From Solenopsis invicta (Eukaryota > Arthropoda > Insecta > Hymenoptera > Formicidae), in NCBI RefSeq assembly GCF_016802725.1, contig NC_052667.1:21536346-21600345 (forward strand): a stretch of 64,000 nt of DNA, in the 5' to 3' direction. The notes under the pieces were generated by a model that ran no database searches, was not told the DNA's origin, and saw only the letters and a list, made by a program, of their open reading frames with translations. A program made the translations under genes and the position numbers. This document shows positions 50,562 to 63,419 of the stretch, in pieces; the stretch's first letter is position 1, and each line of letters starts with the position of its first letter.

Positions 50562-53500
50562 ATCGTAAACAAATATTGCCAACAATCTGTGGTATCGCAT
50601 ATTACTACTAATTTATTACTAAAATCTAATTTATTTTAAAATTTAGTTGTAAGAATCTTATTATTGAATGCTTGATAAAACTCAGTATCTCTCTTATTAA
50701 ATGTCGCATCTCTATTCATACCTCGATAACCTCGGAAAGATAACTAATAACGGAGAGAGAGATATACATATAAATGCGAGACCAATGTTAACACAGTTAA
50801 GTGGTAAAATTTGTTTTTGTACACGCGGAATTGTGGAGAAACACCCTTCAACGCCGCTTTATTTGCGGTGCTATATCGGTTGATGTATGCGCGCCGTGAG
50901 AACGGCGGCGAAAATTTATGGACGACGCGCGCTTACAGAATGGCAGTACGTCGACGCGGGACGAAGTTGGCCTCTTTTCGCGAAGCCGTCGATGTCCCGA
51001 GCCACCCTTTAGCGATTGTCTCGTCCGAGAGGCCATTACCTCGGATAACAAATGCTAAGTGTTTCTCCCGCTATGCCTGGGATACTTCGGGAAAATTGAA
51101 GCAAAGTAACATTGCACGTTCTCAATATGCGACTCAACCGATAGTAGATGCATGTGTTTATGCGGAAAGGGAGTAAAAGCGTGTGACAAACGGCAAAATG
51201 TTTTTTTTTTTGTATTTCCTCTCGAATATTGGCTATTCTTACGTTAGGCTCATGAATGAGACGATAACAATTTTGTATTTACAAATACAAATATATCTGA
51301 AGCTCTATTAAAATTTAATGAATAAAACATTTGTTTCTAAAACAATTATTAAAAAACAACTTTACTTAATTAAAATTATTCCATTTATTTTTCTTTTCTT
51401 TCTTTATTAGCTGAGAAAGCATTAAATACTGTCTTCCAAAATAAATGCCCATTTTATAAGTATCGATTTCTTGAAAACTATACTTTTATTCAAAATTTAT
51501 TCTCATTCGACGTTGAACTATTTCGAAAAAAAAGAAATTCCTCTCCTCTCTTCTTTTCCCTTTGACCTCTTGCTATCGAGTGAACAATATCCTCCACATA
51601 ATATGGCTTTAGTGTCTCATGCTTTTACTTTTCGCTCGCTGGTCTGATAATGGAGAGTGACAGACCCTTTGATGATGTCTGGGGAAAAAAAGGTGGAGAA
51701 AACGCGTACAAGAATAGTACTTTAGTAACTTTCCAGCTGTCGGCGATGACAATGCTCTGTCAGAAATAGAAGGAAAAAGCTAGTTACAATAGAGAATTCC
51801 CCATATAGAATGCTTTCTTGAAAAAGTTATCTTAAATTCTTTGCGTGTGACAAAACATAATAATTTTAAACGCGATATTGCAACATCTTGTAAAACATGG
51901 CGTAAAATCTTTTGTAAAGTGAATGAAATTCTCATAAAAGACATTTGTGGATGCAATTTCCCATGCTAATTACATGCACGTGCAATTTAATAATTCCTTG
52001 TGTTAGCCTTCCACTCTATTTCGTGACATTTAATAAGATTACGAGAGCAACGGAGAGATCAGCTTGTTTCCGCATGAAACTCGGAGGACTGGGCAATATC
52101 ATTCTCGGCGCGTACGCGCAAAGATGCGACCGACCCCTGACGGAGTATGATGTTCGATCTTGGTGGTGAGAGCAAGGAAGGTATGAAAAAAGCGACACAG
52201 ACATCGACAGTAGACGACGGGGTCGACTTCTGAAGGCCAAGCAAAACGCTTCGAGCACCAAGACGTCGTTCTCTCGCGGCATGCAGTTGTACGTAGAAGC
52301 ATCCGACCCAAAACCATCCCTAGATACACGTACGCTTAAGTAATTTAATTAGAGCAACTCCGGTCTGGAGACGTGACTCCGTCTCTTTGGTCTGAGCTCT
52401 CTGCCAGAAAGAGAGGGTAAGAGAAGGGAGGAAGGGGGAGGGGGGAAGGAGCAAAGGGAAAAGGAGATGCTATGATGGATAGAGAAGGTCGCGCAGACGG
52501 TCGGAAGATGAGGAGAAAGCGGGATAAGTGTAAGGACGAGGAAAGACGACCGAGAGACGACGGAGATATACGTGCTGAGCCTCGCGTGTGTTAGGTGAGA
52601 GAAGAGAAGTCCTGGTAGAAACACCGTGCGGGCGTCACGATAGCATTGCTCTCGGTTCGTGACCTCGGAGTTTCCCCAAAGGCTCGACGACAACCGTGTC
52701 ACCCCCTCGCGGCCTGTACGTCGCGACGAGCGTGGAATACGTTAAAAGAATGATGAAGAGACCATATTATGCTCGCGAGCGGCAGATCAACGCGCGTCAC
52801 ACGATCTTCTAGGTGCATTCGCGTGTTACGCGCAGGTGTGTCGCTTCTAGCGCGGGATAGAAATGCGGGACAAGATATTAATATCGTACGAATCACATTT
52901 TTCGAGATCAGCCTGCATTATTCTAGCTCGCTCGTCACATTCTGCGAATTATTCTCTGGCGAAATGTACATTCTCGAGCGCACCTGACCGGATTCGAAAA
53001 CAGCGCGTAATGATCAGTTTCATGAACATTATTTTGCTTGACGTACGTGAAAAATACATACGATTGACCTTTCGTGAATGAACGCGACACGGTAACGGTT
53101 TTAAGTTTCGTCGGCCTATGGCGAGGTGTATTAATTGAAAGTCAATATTAGTGGACGAGTTGCGTAGCGAGCAACGTTGGTGCGGCCAGTGTTATAACGG
53201 TGCGGCCTGATTACGTAAATGTTGTCACCCCGTCATTAGCCGCCGCGGCCGTGTGCGGAATATAGACGCGGGAACATAAATCGAATCGCACGCGGGCCCG
53301 AATCGCGAAAGTGAATCTCGTCGCCACGTACCACCAAATCTCGGGCACGAATCGAATTACTCCCGGCAAATCATGATTTAACAGGGCTTGCAGATCTATT
53401 ACTCGTACGTGGAATGAAAGGTTCAACGTCGCGCAGGGCCGCGCTCGCCGACGATCGGTCCGATCTTTCCAGGGAAGTTCTCGTGCTCGGCATTTCGCAC

Positions 53501-55803
53501 ACAGCACGTGAGACCGCGCTCTTTCCGTCGCGAAGGAGGGAAAATGGACTCGTGTACTTAATATATACGCTCATCTCTCCATTCTCCCCCTTTTTCCGCC
53601 TCTCCTCTTTCCTCGTACACGCTTAACTGTTTAATATTGCATTAAGCTCGCGCGTATTCTCTTTGGCACTTTTGGCGCCGTCACTAAGGAGACCCGCGGA
53701 AAGGTACAATTTAGCCGAAGACCAATTTCGCCCTCCAGCCACGGGAAACGTATTCAACGATTTTCGAATTTCAAACCAGATCTCTCCGGCCACTCTCCTC
53801 TTACGTAACTCCTCGAAAGCCTGGTCCAATAAACGTCCAATAAAAGCGGGCGCGATTTGAAATAACGATTATATACCTCCTCGACGATTTTACGAGACCG
53901 ACATTGCGCCACGTTCCACGACCGTATCGGTCGTACATACAGTCGACGGAGGATTCACGAGCCAGCCGAACGTACACGGACGCGCGATACTCATTCTTTT
54001 TTTTCTCCTTCCCGCCCACCGATTTCAGCAGCTCGCAACGACGCGATCCATTTTTCTCCGCGGATAGACAAACGCATCTTAGATAACTGGGTGGCAAAGC
54101 ATGTAACGCGCGCGTTGCTCGCTGGCATTGCCGGATGATAAATACAATCTCGCGCGCACTAAACTCGGGCTGCTTTATCGGCAGCCATTTAGACAATGAA
54201 GATAGTATTTTTCTCGCGGTTTTATGCTGTATATCAACCCCTCCCTCCCTTCTTCTTTCCGTGACGAGACGGACGGCGGTGCAACATGCGCCGAGATATC
54301 CGCACGCTACCAATAACCGAGATCTGCCGAGGGAAAAAGGCGAATGTAGGGAAGACAGGTGCGCGAAAGGAGAAATCGAGAGGGTATAAGTACGTGAGTG
54401 AAAGAAAAACTGAGAATTTTTTTTATTTCAGCCGCGCGAAAGAGAAACGCAACGATTGCCTGACATTGTAATGGATGGTTACTTACACCGTTCGCCAAAA
54501 CCGCCGCGCTTATCGCTCTCAAAATTAAAATCTGCTGGTGCCGTGAATAAATTTGTCGCCGCGCGTTTACAATTCACGAGTTGCCACGTTGCCCGCTCAC
54601 CAGAGACACAACCCGCTCCGTTAATGATGAGATGATCTCTCGGGACCGCCGTCAACCATCGATGAATTAACCAAATCGTGGCGCCGCGCAAGTTGTAATC
54701 CCGTAAACCGGCAACGTCACAGAGTCTCGTGAAAACGCATTTAGCCACATTTGCCCATGGCGGTCTCGCGAACGCGACAAAGGGAATTTGCGACACAATT
54801 TCCGCGATTGTTACAATCGCGTCCTGCAATTGAAGTGCACGATGCCGACGATCGATTGCGCCGATATCGTGCGCTGCGGAGAATTTCAGAACGTCGCGCC
54901 GAGCCGTTCCGATATACGGCAAGTGATACCGCGGCCAATAATAATCATCTCGTAATATTTATCGTCATGGTACGTCCCACTACGATCGATGCTCTGACTT
55001 ATTGTCCTGGAGCGCATCCAGGCCGGCTGACAGATTGTTATAATACCGTCGAGACCTCGACCGTGATTCCAATTTAGCCGTGAGGCCAATACGTGGATGC
55101 CAATAATTCTCTACACCGCGATACTTAATACCACATCGGAAACGAAGAAAAGAGATAAATATTTCACTGTTTCTGTCATGTAAATCACGTTCCATTTTTG
55201 CATAAAACCGCATAACGTGTAGCACATAACGTACAACGAAATGTCAAACGTTCTGCACTTTCAAACAAGTGACGTTCTCCTTAAAAGTTATTAATAATAA
55301 AATAATAAAAAAAAAATTATATTCTTCAATATTAACTTTGCGCATTAAATTTTAAGAAAGCCTAAAAAATTTATGCTTTATCGTCGATTTATCGTCGAGG
55401 ATCTGACATCGGGCTTTGACATCCGTCTCTGGCGATTAAACCGAAATACCGAGCCGTCATCTGGCCGCGTCGTGCCAACGTTGAAATTAAGCCACGGTGC
55501 GCGTTTAATGTGTCATTAAGATCGGCCTACAAATTTTCTCTCATGGAGCACGGCGCTATTTATCGCCGGTCGTTTCGAGGGTTGACGCTGCACCCTTTTT
55601 TTATTGGTTAATCAAGCGAGTTCTCGAATATTTTCAATAAAATTTATGTCATTAAAAGACGAGGAGAGATAGAAAGCCTGCGGGGCAAACTCTCAGACCC
55701 TTTCCTTCCCTTATTACAACAAGCCCCAACTTTCATTCCCGCTGCTCGGATGGCACCAATTATAAGAGAAAAAAAAATAGATGAAGGAGCGTTGTTCTCG
55801 GTG

Positions 55804-55836
55804 TTACGACTTGTCGTAAGTCGAGTTTTACGACTT
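55804..55836. repeat. ACGACTT cluster with two overlapping inverted pairs
   Basis: TTACGAC, TT, GTCGTAA (55804-55819) is a 16-base palindrome with a two-base centre. AAGTCG then pairs with CGACTT at 55831-55836. The heptamer ACGACTT appears at 55806 and 55830, and its inverted hexamer at 55818. Confidence 0.55.
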
Positions 55837-56483
55837 TATGCTACGTGTTCGTCGGAGTCGAGTTCCAATTCGTCGTTCCCAACCCCTTGATCCCACGGAC
55901 ATCGCGCAAGACCTCCGGTATTCGCGCGATCCTCCCAGGATCCAGGGGAGGATCCGCGCTCGGACGTTGACGAGATTGGCTATAAATTTATTTGCTCTTT
56001 TAAACGTGATATTGTTTTATTGCTGGATAAAGCGAACGGGCAATCTTATGTTTCTATGTCTAGTTCACGTTACATCTCCGGGGAACGTGTCTCATGTTAT
56101 TGAAGGTAGAGACTATTTTCCAAGCGTGAGTGCAGGTACCCCACGCGCACACAGACACATATAAGTTTTCACAAGCGGGCGTCGCGTCGTAAGGAAAAAA
56201 GAACAAAATACGATGCCATAAAAAAAGAAAACGTTACAGACTAACCGGGCTTGAAAATTATTACGTAGAGGTTGTAAACTCACGAATTATGAATGGAATC
56301 CTTTTTTCTTTATCTAGTTAGACACGCGCGCGTTATCACCTGATATTTACGGAAGGCAGTAAATCCGATGCATCGGAGAGAAAGGTAGGTAGAGCTACTC
56401 GCTGGGACGACGATCCTGACGAAAGAAATCATCGCAAAAGTTTGGCCGGACTGGAGAAACGACGGAAGCGTCGGGCGCGACCA

Positions 56484-56513
56484 TCTCGCCGGTGATTTTC
56501 TCGCCGGTGATTT
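56484..56513. repeat. Perfect 15-bp tandem duplication
   Basis: TCTCGCCGGTGATTT occurs twice with no gap and no mismatch, so the duplication is probably recent. Confidence 0.95.
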
Positions 56514-56840
56514 GCAACTTCTTTATCGCAGTTTTGCGACGTTCCCCGGGGAAGGCCGCGTATGCGCGGGGACAGACGAGAGCGGGGGCAGTCGGAATGA
56601 TTCAGTGCGGCCTAGATGCTCCCTGGCGACTCTCCAAATCACTTCCTGCCCCGCTAGTCGTATACCTAACTTCGGACCGCGGGACTCTGAGGGTTGTTTG
56701 TCCTTAAGCGGCTAGACGACGCGCGAGACGACCGGGAAAACATTTCGCTCGTGGGGCGCTCTCTCGCTTGAAACAATAAACGCTCCGTCCAATCGAGCGT
56801 GGAAGATAACGAGCGAGAGAAACAGCCGCGGAAGTGACGA

Positions 56841-56865
56841 AAGAGAGAGAAAGAGAGAGAGAGAG
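56841..56865. repeat. (GA)n microsatellite
   Basis: Two GA blocks joined by AAA, in a purine-rich tract from about 56800 to 56945. Confidence 0.93.
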
Positions 56866-57174
56866 GAAGAAAGGAGAAAGAGGCGATTGGGGTGGCGGGT
56901 CACGGTGGTAGCGAAGACGAGCGAAGCGAAAGCGGAGGAAAGAGTTGTTTGTTAGATCGGCGACGATTCCGTGGAATTGCGGGACCGACGAAGTTTCGCG
57001 TCGCGTCTTTGCCTCCTCTTTCCGTTGTCGGGCGAGAAATTTCCTGATAGCTCTTAATAATGCACTTCGGGACGGCATTCCTCGCGCCTCTCGGTCCGAG
57101 AGACCCTTTAAGGTTGCGGTAAAGAGAACGGTGAACTTTGAGTATTATACAAGAGAGCGGAGAAAGAGAGAGAA

Positions 57175-57184
57175 GGGGGGGGGG
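57175..57184. repeat. G10 homopolymer
   Basis: Ten G bases after a GA-rich stretch. Confidence 0.95.
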
Positions 57185-59343
57185 AAGATAAAGAGAGCGC
57201 TGTGTGAATTTTCCGTGTCCGCGAACGAGCGCGATTCGCTTAAGAGGTAGACGGATATTACCACGAGACGGAAAATCGTGTCACCATGGGTTGATAGCAT
57301 CGATACTGCGTGTGTGTCGAGACGACGACGATTCAAATGCACTAGTCGCGTTCCAGAAAGATAGAGAAATGTAAAGTGGGACACCAAATTGACGCGGGTA
57401 AGCTTGTCTATATAGAGATAAGCCGTATCTAAAACCGTAACGTTAAAAGCGGTATCGCCCTTACCGCTTTACCTCCGTCTCTCCGCCCGCCGCGAAGCCG
57501 TTTCCAGAACCCGCGGCGCGACTCTCGTTGGGCATCCTCGCAACAGCTAATAGTGATTTGTCAGCGGTTTTTCCGAACGGCACAAAAGTATTCGACGGGA
57601 AAAAGCTCGGCGGCGGAAAGGAAATTACGAGGCCCCCAAGTGCCAGGCCGGATGACAAACGGTTTAGACGGAGACGCGAAATACGCTTTCTGGTTTCGGG
57701 ATCACAGTCAGCTCGCATTTGCCACGCTCCGACTAACTTGCCTTCCACCTCATCAATCTTAGGCCACTTGGGTAGCACCGGCAATTACAATATCGGCTTG
57801 CTCAACGAGGAGTTTGAGGTTGCGGCCCGAAAGTGGGCGGGTTCTTGGCACGCTAACCCGAGCCAAAGCTTCTGGCTCAGCCTGACGGTGGTGCTCCACC
57901 TGCCTGGAGAGAACATGTCCCACCTGTTGCGAGCGATCAGTCACTTGAGCCGTGGATTTGTTTAAATCTTGATAACGCGGACCTCGTATCGGCTTAATTT
58001 CAATTCTCCCGACCCGCCGAGGAGCCATACAGTGCGCGCCCCGCCAGCGGATTATCGGCCGATTTAACCCGATTGATCGGACCAAGTGTGCGGACGACGG
58101 TGTATAATTGAAACGTTAGCGTCGCGCGCGCGCGGAGCGCTCGGTTAGCGCTGTATGTTCCCGAGCGTCTGTATCTACTCCGGGCAATTAATTCGGAAAA
58201 CCTGCGCGACGTTTAATGGAATTTGCGCCTCGGACTGCGTCACGAGATACTGTCTAACTGTGCACGACGCGATAACGCTGTATAACGACGGCAGTTTATT
58301 GCGCAAACGGGAGCGAGCGATCGCGCGCGAAAGTCTTGCTGATTTGGGGGGGGGATCTTGAATAGAAGATCCGACAATTCTCTCGTGTCGAGGCGAGGCA
58401 AAAAGCAAATGGGTTAACGGGTTAATTTGTACAGAGTGCGCGAGCTTACCTCATTCGTGTTTTACAGGAACGCTTATCCGGAGCTGCGAGGCGGAAGATG
58501 ACCGCGGGAATTTATGGTGCCGTTAAAGCGTCCCCTTTGGTCCCGTAAGCTTGCCCCCTACCGCGTTGTTTTTTACGACTTCTACGTTAACACGTTCGCC
58601 ACTGCACGCGTCTATCGTTGTTTTATTACGTCGTGCGGTCGGTATTAACGAAAACGCAATTTTGCGAATCTCTGCGTGGCGTGATAAATAAAGTAAATTC
58701 AACCTGAACGTGACCCAAGTGTAATGTCATTATGCGCGTGACTTATTTCTAGAGAGATTTTATACATCGGGAGTAAAAAAAAGGTGCGAATAATAACTGT
58801 CGCGATCGCTTTCCATTTTTGCTAAAAAAAAAAAAATGTTTGTAAAGCTCGGATAACATTTAATTAGTACCGATAGCTCGCAAAGTTTCAAGAAGCCGTG
58901 CATGATCAAGCGTGTCTACGATGTTCACTCTTCAACACATAGCAGGCTTGTTCTCTTCGGTAACAATCTGCTAGAGTTTAGCCCAAACGAGACTGCTTCA
59001 CGTCCGCCTTATGCCCTAGGTGCCAATTAGTTACTGGCATTACCAAACGACTTGCTCCTAATTAACAAAGTTTCATTTATCGACGATAAAAGTAAAGACG
59101 AGTCCGCAGGCGATCGCGCTTTTTGAAACGATAACGATTAGTTGAACGCAATTTGTCGAATCGATATCTACTTAAGTTTTAATTTGTCAATCGTTGATGG
59201 CGCCCGGCCGAATGTCGAATTATATTAAGCCAGGAATGGTATGACAGGAATGATTTTTGGAAATCGCACGTGACAAACGACATTTCGCATACCACTGACA
59301 TATAATCATCGGTCATTAATTAATTTTTAATAACAGTCGCAAT

Positions 59344-59437
59344 GCAGAAATTGATGTGAAATATAAAATAGCAAAGAGTACTTCTCTATGAGGATTTTAC
59401 GCGAATGGCGCTTTAATATTTCACATACAATTGCAGC
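59344..59437. repeat. Imperfect hairpin of pre-microRNA-like size
   Basis: The 5' arm 59344-59372 and the 3' arm 59410-59437 pair at about 24 positions, with a few mismatches and one- or two-base bulges. The pairing includes an uninterrupted 11-bp core built on ATGTGAAATAT. The loop is about 37 nt (59373-59409). Total length near 94 nt and spaced bulges resemble an insect pre-microRNA. I do not recognise the seed, so this is a structural candidate only. A remnant of a small inverted-repeat transposon is the main alternative. Confidence 0.5.
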
Positions 59438-60059
59438 CAACATGAAATTTCAACAAACGCTAGGAAATACATCGTAATGTGTCATATTAAATATCGGATA
59501 CCGCTGTGATAAAGTTTCTGTGACGTAATTTTATCTAATATATTGTCCGTTATAATGCGATCAAAGCAACGCATGCAGCGTGACAGTGAAACTAATAACT
59601 TTGGAACGCATCATATTGTTACGTTTATTAAATATTATAGAACGTAGTCTCCTTTGTGAATTTCCATACGCCTCTGCATTGGTTGTGTTATTTGATTAAC
59701 AATGTAATATATACGCGACTGAGTGAAACATTAATAATCGTCGTTTCATGTGCGGCACGGACCGCCGCCGGTGCTATCGGCATACGTATGTAACGCGAAG
59801 GTTAATTTAATTTTGTTTAATTCCTATTAGCCTCGTTCTCCCTGAGCGAAGCGGCGCTGATCAGTCTGCCGACGAGTCAACGATAATTAAGTTTGATGAA
59901 AAGTCTGCTTACACAGAAAGCGCCCTGATGTGGGAAACGCCTCTAATGGAGGCGGTTACTCGCAGCGCCGGTAATCAACTACGACGCTAGTTCGACAAGT
60001 TCGATAAAATCCAAACTTCTAAACAATAACGCAATTATAAAGTTCGCGGCGCCCTTGCC

Positions 60060-60081
60060 GGTAGGTAGGTAGGTAGGTAGG
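60060..60081. repeat. (GGTA)5 tetranucleotide repeat
   Basis: Five GGTA units. The unit differs from the TTAGG telomeric repeat of insects, so it is not read as interstitial telomere. Confidence 0.95.
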
Positions 60082-60758
60082 GCTCGCGCGCGCGTTTCCG
60101 GCCCAGCCAGGTAATCGACTAAGCCGATATCCTGACGCCGAGCGTATCGAGCGTTCCGTGCTGCTTCCGTTGTCACTGTTGCCCGCTCTGAGAGAACGTG
60201 AGAGAACACAAATCTCTGGCATAGGCAGATAAAGCGAATTCTTCATCAGCGAAGAATGATTATTCTTGTCTACAGAGAGAAAGAGAGAAAGAGAATAAAA
60301 TTGTGTATGTACACGTCACACGCGAAATGACTTGCTAACCAAATTGTTTTTACCGGTAATTTAATTTTCCTGTACGGCGGAGCGTCTCGGCCAAGAAACT
60401 TGTTGGATAATCGTAACATTTCCACATAACCAAAAACAAAACAGTTCACCGTTGCGAATCTGTCCGGAACAAGAGGAAAGGACAACGGTGGCAACAAAGG
60501 TTGCCGTCGAGAGTTGTAAGTTAAAACGGGGGGCGACAGAAGGAATTCACGTTAGTTTCCGGGGAAGAAGGCGACAAAGGAATAGCCGGCAATCGTAAAC
60601 AAACTTTCAGGTTTATCGAGCGAGGCATTGTTGGCTAAAGGCGCTGCAAATATTTGATAGCCGCTGCTCCTTCCACAAAACAGAGACAGAGACAAGCACG
60701 GGGCCAGGGAGAACGCGGCATCTTACCGTCGTACTCCGCCCCTTTCAACTTCGCTATT

Positions 60759-60781
60759 CCCGTTCCCATTCCCCCCTGCCC
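60759..60781 (-). other. G-quadruplex motif on the - strand
   Basis: C-runs at 60759-60761, 60765-60767, 60771-60776 and 60779-60781 have loops of 3, 3 and 2 bases on the + strand. Confidence 0.6.
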
Positions 60782-62442
60782 GGGATGGCTTCGTCATTCC
60801 CCGTTTCCAGTGCCCGACTACCACGACAACTCGTCCTTCGCGTTGCATCGTTCAACGTTGCCCTCTTTCTATTTCGACAAAAACGGCAGAGCGTCGAGCG
60901 TCGTTATCCGGGAACTTCTATCGCAGCTGCTCGAGCATCCCGCCTCTGATAACAATTCGCTTTAATAAAAAAAAAAAAAGTTATCATTTATTGGTCGCGC
61001 GACATCGCCGTCGCGTTTGTCGCGACGCAACGCGTGTTCTCGCACCCGCTACCCCCATTTTATATCTTCGAGGGTGGGAAGTTCCAGATAAAGACTGCCT
61101 TTCATAGACTATCTTCATCGGTAAAACTTAGTCGGTCTTCTGAAATTGCCCTTCCGGATCACGCCGGAAAAAGCAGTTTGCTTATATCACCGCCAGTAAA
61201 AAGCGCATCCATTCTGATGTGTTAGATATGTGGCTATTTGAATAATTTCGAGTGATATTCCGGTATTCCCTATTCTTCGGTTAAAAAAAAAAAAAAACGA
61301 GTGGGAGATAAACATATTCATAAAGTAACTCTCGAGCAAAATATTCTGAATGAATTGTAAAATTATTCGCATTTTACAAGCGAAAAATTGATTTCTATAC
61401 ACATTCCTGATTGCAATCATAAATATGTATCGATCAATCGCAAACTACGCATAATAGATGCTTTATGATAATGAAGCATAAATAAAAATCAGTTGTATTA
61501 GCATATAACTACGAGAGCCATAAGAATTATATTCTTAACAATAAATGACATCAGAACCCTCTTCACATGTCTGCTCTTTACATCGCTGATAAAGCATTTC
61601 AATGTTCTCTTCCCTGGTAACGTTATCCAATCGACAGACTTCTTTTTACGATCGTTCTCGAGTACCTATCTCGTTGCGGCTGATCCAAGCGGAAAGTTTC
61701 GTGGAACAAAAGAAGTCGCGCGGGAGAGACTAGTTGGTAACAGTGTTAGCGGTTCAATTTGCGATTAATCGAGTTCGGCAAGTCTGTTTGAACGGCACGG
61801 CCAAACACAACGAATAATCCCGAACTATAACTCGGACGTCGAAATACCGCATAATGAAAGTACCGTCTGTTGTTACGCTACTTTCGCAATTAATATTCAG
61901 TGCGATTGTCGCAGTAGTAAAATGAGCTGGCTAATTGATTCTCTTCGAATGAAGGGATACACTGTCCGTTGTATCGAAACGTTGAATAACAGAGGGGGAC
62001 TGACTATCCCGCATTCCGGGAAGAACAGATGAGAAGGCGGTGGTCACTCCGCGTTCTCGCGAATACTGTGTATAGTTGATTTTACGTTCGTACAGAGATT
62101 GCGCGAGAAGAGAAAGAAAATAGGATGAAGGGGCGGAAGAAAAGGAGGGAGGGGGAGAGGTACGGTAAAGCCAGACTAAAAAATAGAGAGAAAAGTGTAT
62201 ATGGATGGAGAAGTGCAAACGAGTAGGAATTTTCAGCGGGCGAAAGTCTCTTCGAAAACGCGCACGGTCCCTGCAGGCCGTTTTCAGCGTCGGGTTAATT
62301 ATACCACCCCGCGTGAGAAGCGGGAAGAGCGTAAAAAAAAAGAGGACCCGCCCGGGCAGCACACATTAAACGTGAATTAAACGTCGAGATTTCCGTTTCT
62401 CCGCAGCGAGCAAGGGATGACGGCGGTGGCCCAGCTTGGCAT

Positions 62443-62475
62443 TTTCTTTCTCTCTCTCTCTCTCTTTCTCTTTTT
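62443..62475. repeat. (CT)n microsatellite
   Basis: The core is (TC)n at 62448-62464 with TTTC edges. Confidence 0.93.
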
Positions 62476-63131
62476 AGACTTTCCCGCGTCCCTGGGGGCT
62501 TGACTTTAGTTGCGCGCCAGTGTTCATTCGATTTTAGAGTCTTCATGAAAAAAAAAAAGAGGACAAGTAAAAACCGAGAAAGAAGACGGCGAAGTTTCTA
62601 GTGGAAATACGATAATCTATGGCGTCATAATTTTTATCGAGTTAAACTCGTTGAGGCTATAGCTAAAGAGAATGACGATAAGACGGCCGACGCGAAATTA
62701 CCTCTTTATCTCGCCTCGAGTTATTTTCTTGAGAAAAATAGCACAAAAGTCCAAATTATATTATGCGTGTACTTCTAACAGCGATACTTACAACCTGCTA
62801 CCGGCACGCGCAACAAAGGAGAGCTAATCGCAGAAAATGTTTAATCTCACATCCCACGATTAGCTTGTGAATTAATGCTCCTTTGAGAACTCGTCTTGCC
62901 CCGAACCCTTCGTAGCAGTAACCCCAAACCAGGCTCTAAGGAAACCTTGCCACCGTCACGGACTGACGGACTGGATTGAAGAGGGTAAGAACGGTAATGA
63001 AAGGAAAGGGGGAAGAAGGAGGGAATGACGGTGGCATAGCATTTAATTTTAATTGCGGTTCTCTCCGAGAATCCTTAGGAAAGACCCTCTGCTCTCACGA
63101 ACTTGACCGCACGTGTATCACTTATGCAATG

Positions 63132-63419
63132 CCATAATTTATACGTTCGTATTCTCTTACACTTGAATACCGTTACGTTAGCCTTGATTACGTATTGTTC
63201 GCTATGTATTTAATTGCAGTTATCTTAGGTTACACACAGCCGATAATATTGTGCTATAATTTGTTTCTCACAGTCTCACTGTTAATTTCTCCAAATTTAT
63301 CCATAATTTATACGTTCGTATTCTCTTACATTTGAATACGGTTACGTTAGCCTTGATTACGTATCGTTCGCTACGTATTTAATTGGAGTTTACAAACAGC
63401 CGATAATAATGATGTGCTG
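63132..63419 (+). repeat. Direct duplication of about 120 bp
   Basis: The segment 63132-63221 is repeated at 63301-63390 with five differences in 90 bases. Similarity resumes beyond a 9-bp gap, with ACAGCCGATAATA at the far end of both copies. The start-to-start distance is 169 bp. Two of the differences are TG in the first copy and CG in the second, as expected if CpG decayed in copy one. No open frame spans the copies. Confidence 0.9.

Larger units (their letters stand above)
49801..51960. other. AT-rich blocks around a GC-richer patch
   Basis: Bases 50180-50700 hold the possible 50242 element and the 18-bp direct repeat. Bases 50800-51180 are GC-richer. Bases 51180-51960 are AT-rich with nothing recognised. 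Confidence 0.55.
51961..58770. other. GC-leaning non-coding stretch
   Basis: A purine-rich tract at about 52405-52520 has many G-runs but breaks the strict quadruplex rule by one loop base. A short AT-rich dip is at 55260-55390. Frames over 57461-58085 are open on both strands and less repetitive than most, but match nothing I know. Confidence 0.55.
58771..63110. other. Mixed non-coding stretch
   Basis: Bases 58771-59760 are AT-leaning and hold the 59344 hairpin. Bases 59761-61220 are GC-richer with GGTA repeats and the 60759 quadruplex motif. Bases 61220-61600 are AT-rich. Bases 62100-62170 are purine-rich. No gene is recognised. Confidence 0.55.

Noticed and set aside
52415..52458. G-run cluster
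   Set aside because: One loop exceeds seven bases, so it does not meet the strict quadruplex rule.
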